This document shows positions 13,922-15,446 of a DNA stretch of 15,446 bases, piece by piece. The notes beneath the pieces are model-generated. The model saw nothing but the letters and a program-made list of their open reading frames with translations, searched no databases and was not told where the DNA came from. Within the stretch, counting starts at the first letter, position 1. Every line of letters begins with the position of its first letter. The translations under genes and the position numbers were made by a program. The stretch is from Candidatus Merdenecus merdavium (GTDB lineage: Bacteria > Bacillota > Clostridia > Lachnospirales > Lachnospiraceae). Location of the stretch: assembly GCA_018715425.1 (NCBI GenBank), contig DVLR01000381.1, positions 1-15,446 on the forward strand. Reading direction: 5' to 3'.

Positions 13922-15446
13922 TTAGCAAACTTTTCTTCTTTTCCAAAATTTTGCTACCAGGGTCATGACTGCTAATACTGCTACGAGTATGACCATATAT
14001 ATCACATGTTCCGTGGACATCTTTTGACTGGATACATTAAATTGCATATTCTTTCTTGAATCTTGCCCAAATTCCATTTCTTGATCTTTAAACATATTTC
14101 CTGCTGGTACGGCATCCTGTAGATCCGATGCTCCCTCGTTGGATAAATCTTCTTCCTGTCCTCCTGGTGGTATACCTTCTGGCAATTCATTTTCTCCCTG
14201 TCCTTCTGGCGACATACCTTCTGGTAATCGGTCTACTCCCTGCCCTCCTGGCGACATACCTTCTGGCGATTGGTTTTCTCCCTGTCCTCCTGGCGACATA
14301 CCTTCTGGCAATTCATTTTCTCCCCGTCCTCCTGGCGACATACCTTCTGGTAATTGGTTTTCTCCCTGTCCTCCTGGAGTGCCTCTTGATGATGGTTCTC
14401 CCATGGAATCCCCTCCTTGAGTACCCATAGCCGAAATATCTACGGAACTTCCATCGATCAAAGAGGAGCTGTCTTCCTGCTGCCCTTCCGTAGTAGAAGG
14501 GATGGTATGATTGAGTTGACCTTGTATACTTAAAGCTCTAAGGGTTCCAAATTCCTTTAGCTCTGTAATAGCAATCTGATATTCATCATAAGTATAGAAG
14601 GCAGATGGATCATTCTTTACATATTCTCCTATTAACCCATCTAAGTAATGAATTCTATTTTCAAAAACCCCACTGTCAAAATATGAAGAGACTATCTCCT
14701 GAAGATATTCGTGATATTGATTGAGATACTCTTCTTTCTCAAATAATTTACTAATCAAGGGTCTCTCAGATAGTTCCACTCCGCTCACTGGCGTGTCAAT
14801 AGGGAAGTTGATAGCACTTGTGCTGTCTCCTGATTGGAAGCCTGCGAAAGAAAGGTTATAATCCCAGGGAATAGGTGTAATCTGTCCATTCTCTTCATAG
14901 ATGTAGTAATTATGTTTCATATTAGAAAAATAACTATCTAGATTCACTAGCACAGTATTTGCTGCAATATATCGCAACGTTTGATCGACATCTACATATT
15001 TTTCTAGCTCTACGCCTTCATTTAAATTCTTAATGGCTTGGATCAATTCTGTTTTTTCTTCATCTGTAACATCATAACTTGGGTTGTTCAATATATCTGA
15101 ATAACTTTCAAGCTCATCGTCTGTATACACAAGATCGGCTCCACCGCTGTTACTATTCATGGAGCTATCAGCCATACTCTTCCCTTCTTCTGGAAGCTCG
15201 CCATTTTTAGCACCTCCCATATTATCGGACTCCACTTTATATAAAGCTCCATAATCAGTACCATAAGTTCTTTTTGCAAAGGACTCACTTAATGATTCCA
15301 CTGCCAAATAAAGTCCCCATTCCTGCCCATTTACCGTGATATTGGAAAAGGAATATAAAGGGGTGGTTACTCCAATCGCATTCATCAAATCATAAGACAT
15401 ATATTCCTTCATATAAGTCCCATCCTGAATAATATTATTAAGGGCT
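13922..15446 (-). CDS. CotH kinase family protein with C-terminal repeats and membrane anchor (N-terminus beyond right edge)
   Basis: About 507 C-terminal residues are visible. CotH proteins are atypical protein kinases; B. subtilis CotH phosphorylates spore-coat proteins, while many clostridial members are surface-located. Conserved family blocks are NNIIQDGTYMKEYMSYDLM, PLYSFSNITVNGQEWGLYLAVE, and NMKHNYYIYEENGQ followed by PIPWDYNLSF, where the Asp of PWD (codon near 14861-14863) is the expected metal ligand. After the kinase domain comes a Ser/Gln linker, then five 14-residue Pro/Gly/Glu repeats, then a C-terminal membrane helix (HVIYMVILVAVLAVMTLVA) and a KFWKRRK stop-transfer end. The layout predicts a type I surface protein with the kinase outside the membrane. 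It is an open frame throughout, with no frameshift. The start codon and any signal peptide lie outside the window. Confidence 0.92.
   Translation of the reverse strand, partial: ALNNIIQDGTYMKEYMSYDLMNAIGVTTPLYSFSNITVNGQEWGLYLAVESLSESFAKRTYGTDYGALYKVESDNMGGAKNGELPEEGKSMADSSMNSNSGGADLVYTDDELESYSDILNNPSYDVTDEEKTELIQAIKNLNEGVELEKYVDVDQTLRYIAANTVLVNLDSYFSNMKHNYYIYEENGQITPIPWDYNLSFAGFQSGDSTSAINFPIDTPVSGVELSERPLISKLFEKEEYLNQYHEYLQEIVSSYFDSGVFENRIHYLDGLIGEYVKNDPSAFYTYDEYQIAITELKEFGTLRALSIQGQLNHTIPSTTEGQQEDSSSLIDGSSVDISAMGTQGGDSMGEPSSRGTPGGQGENQLPEGMSPGGRGENELPEGMSPGGQGENQSPEGMSPGGQGVDRLPEGMSPEGQGENELPEGIPPGGQEEDLSNEGASDLQDAVPAGNMFKDQEMEFGQDSRKNMQFNVSSQKMSTEHVIYMVILVAVLAVMTLVAKFWKRRKVC
14144..14353 (-). 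repeat. Five tandem 42-base coding repeats in the CotH gene
   Basis: Five copies, each exactly 42 nt (14353-14312, 14311-14270, 14269-14228, 14227-14186, 14185-14144), encode the unit LPEGMSPGGQGENE with small changes; a partial copy (GTPGGQGENQ) precedes them. The middle copies differ at only a few bases, and the outermost ones are more diverged. The pattern fits expansion by slippage or unequal recombination, so copy number may vary between strains. Confidence 0.95.

Noticed and set aside
14144..14353. Possible CRISPR array because of regular spacing
   Set aside because: The units are contiguous with no unique spacers, are in frame with CotH, and encode Pro/Gly repeats.
14128..14430. Two plus-strand open frames of 93-100 codons with repeated motifs
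   Set aside because: They are antisense readings of the CotH repeat array; the repeats keep all frames open. There is no supporting gene context.

Overview
The window is chromosomal DNA of a low-GC, endospore-forming member of the Clostridia. This follows from the AT-rich sequence, the strong AGGAGG-type ribosome binding sites, the long Firmicutes-type S12 protein, and the sporulation-linked families YtaF and CotH. I would lean towards the Lachnospiraceae or a neighbouring family, but no 16S gene or other marker settles it.

Layout. Positions 1-2460 hold the minus-strand str operon in the order rpsL, rpsG, fusA (fusA runs off the left edge). It has its own consensus promoter and a hairpin-rich leader. 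The start codons are ATG (rpsL), GTG (rpsG) and TTG (fusA). Positions 2506-4927 hold three minus-strand genes: a small FMN nitroreductase, a 92-residue GNAT acetyltransferase, and a membrane-anchored L,D-transpeptidase. A 390-base spacer with two good forward promoters leads into a plus-strand MFS transporter (5331-6521). A perfect 17-bp terminator hairpin separates it from a convergent class I aminotransferase of the aspartate Ic type (minus, 6589-7884). A divergent ytaF follows (plus, 8134-8778), then another shared terminator and a P2A calcium ATPase (minus, 8885-11632). A plus-strand pair follows: a polytopic membrane protein with a YhhN-like look and a membrane-anchored M23 endopeptidase. 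A terminator lies between this pair and the convergent cotH-type gene (minus, 13922 to the right edge), which ends in five exact-period 42-base repeats and a C-terminal membrane segment.

How the genes fit together. The left part is core translation machinery. The rest is mostly single-gene or two-gene units with their own promoters and hairpin terminators. A loose theme is the cell envelope and sporulation: L,D-transpeptidase, M23 endopeptidase, CotH-like kinase, YtaF and a calcium pump. These are separate transcription units, so joint action is an inference. I see no phage, insertion sequence, CRISPR array, tRNA or rRNA. The most interesting non-coding signals are the rpsL leader and the 234-base rpsL-rpsG spacer, which carries a partial look-alike of the 16S rRNA site bound by S7. 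The most interesting coding signal is the repeat array in the CotH protein.
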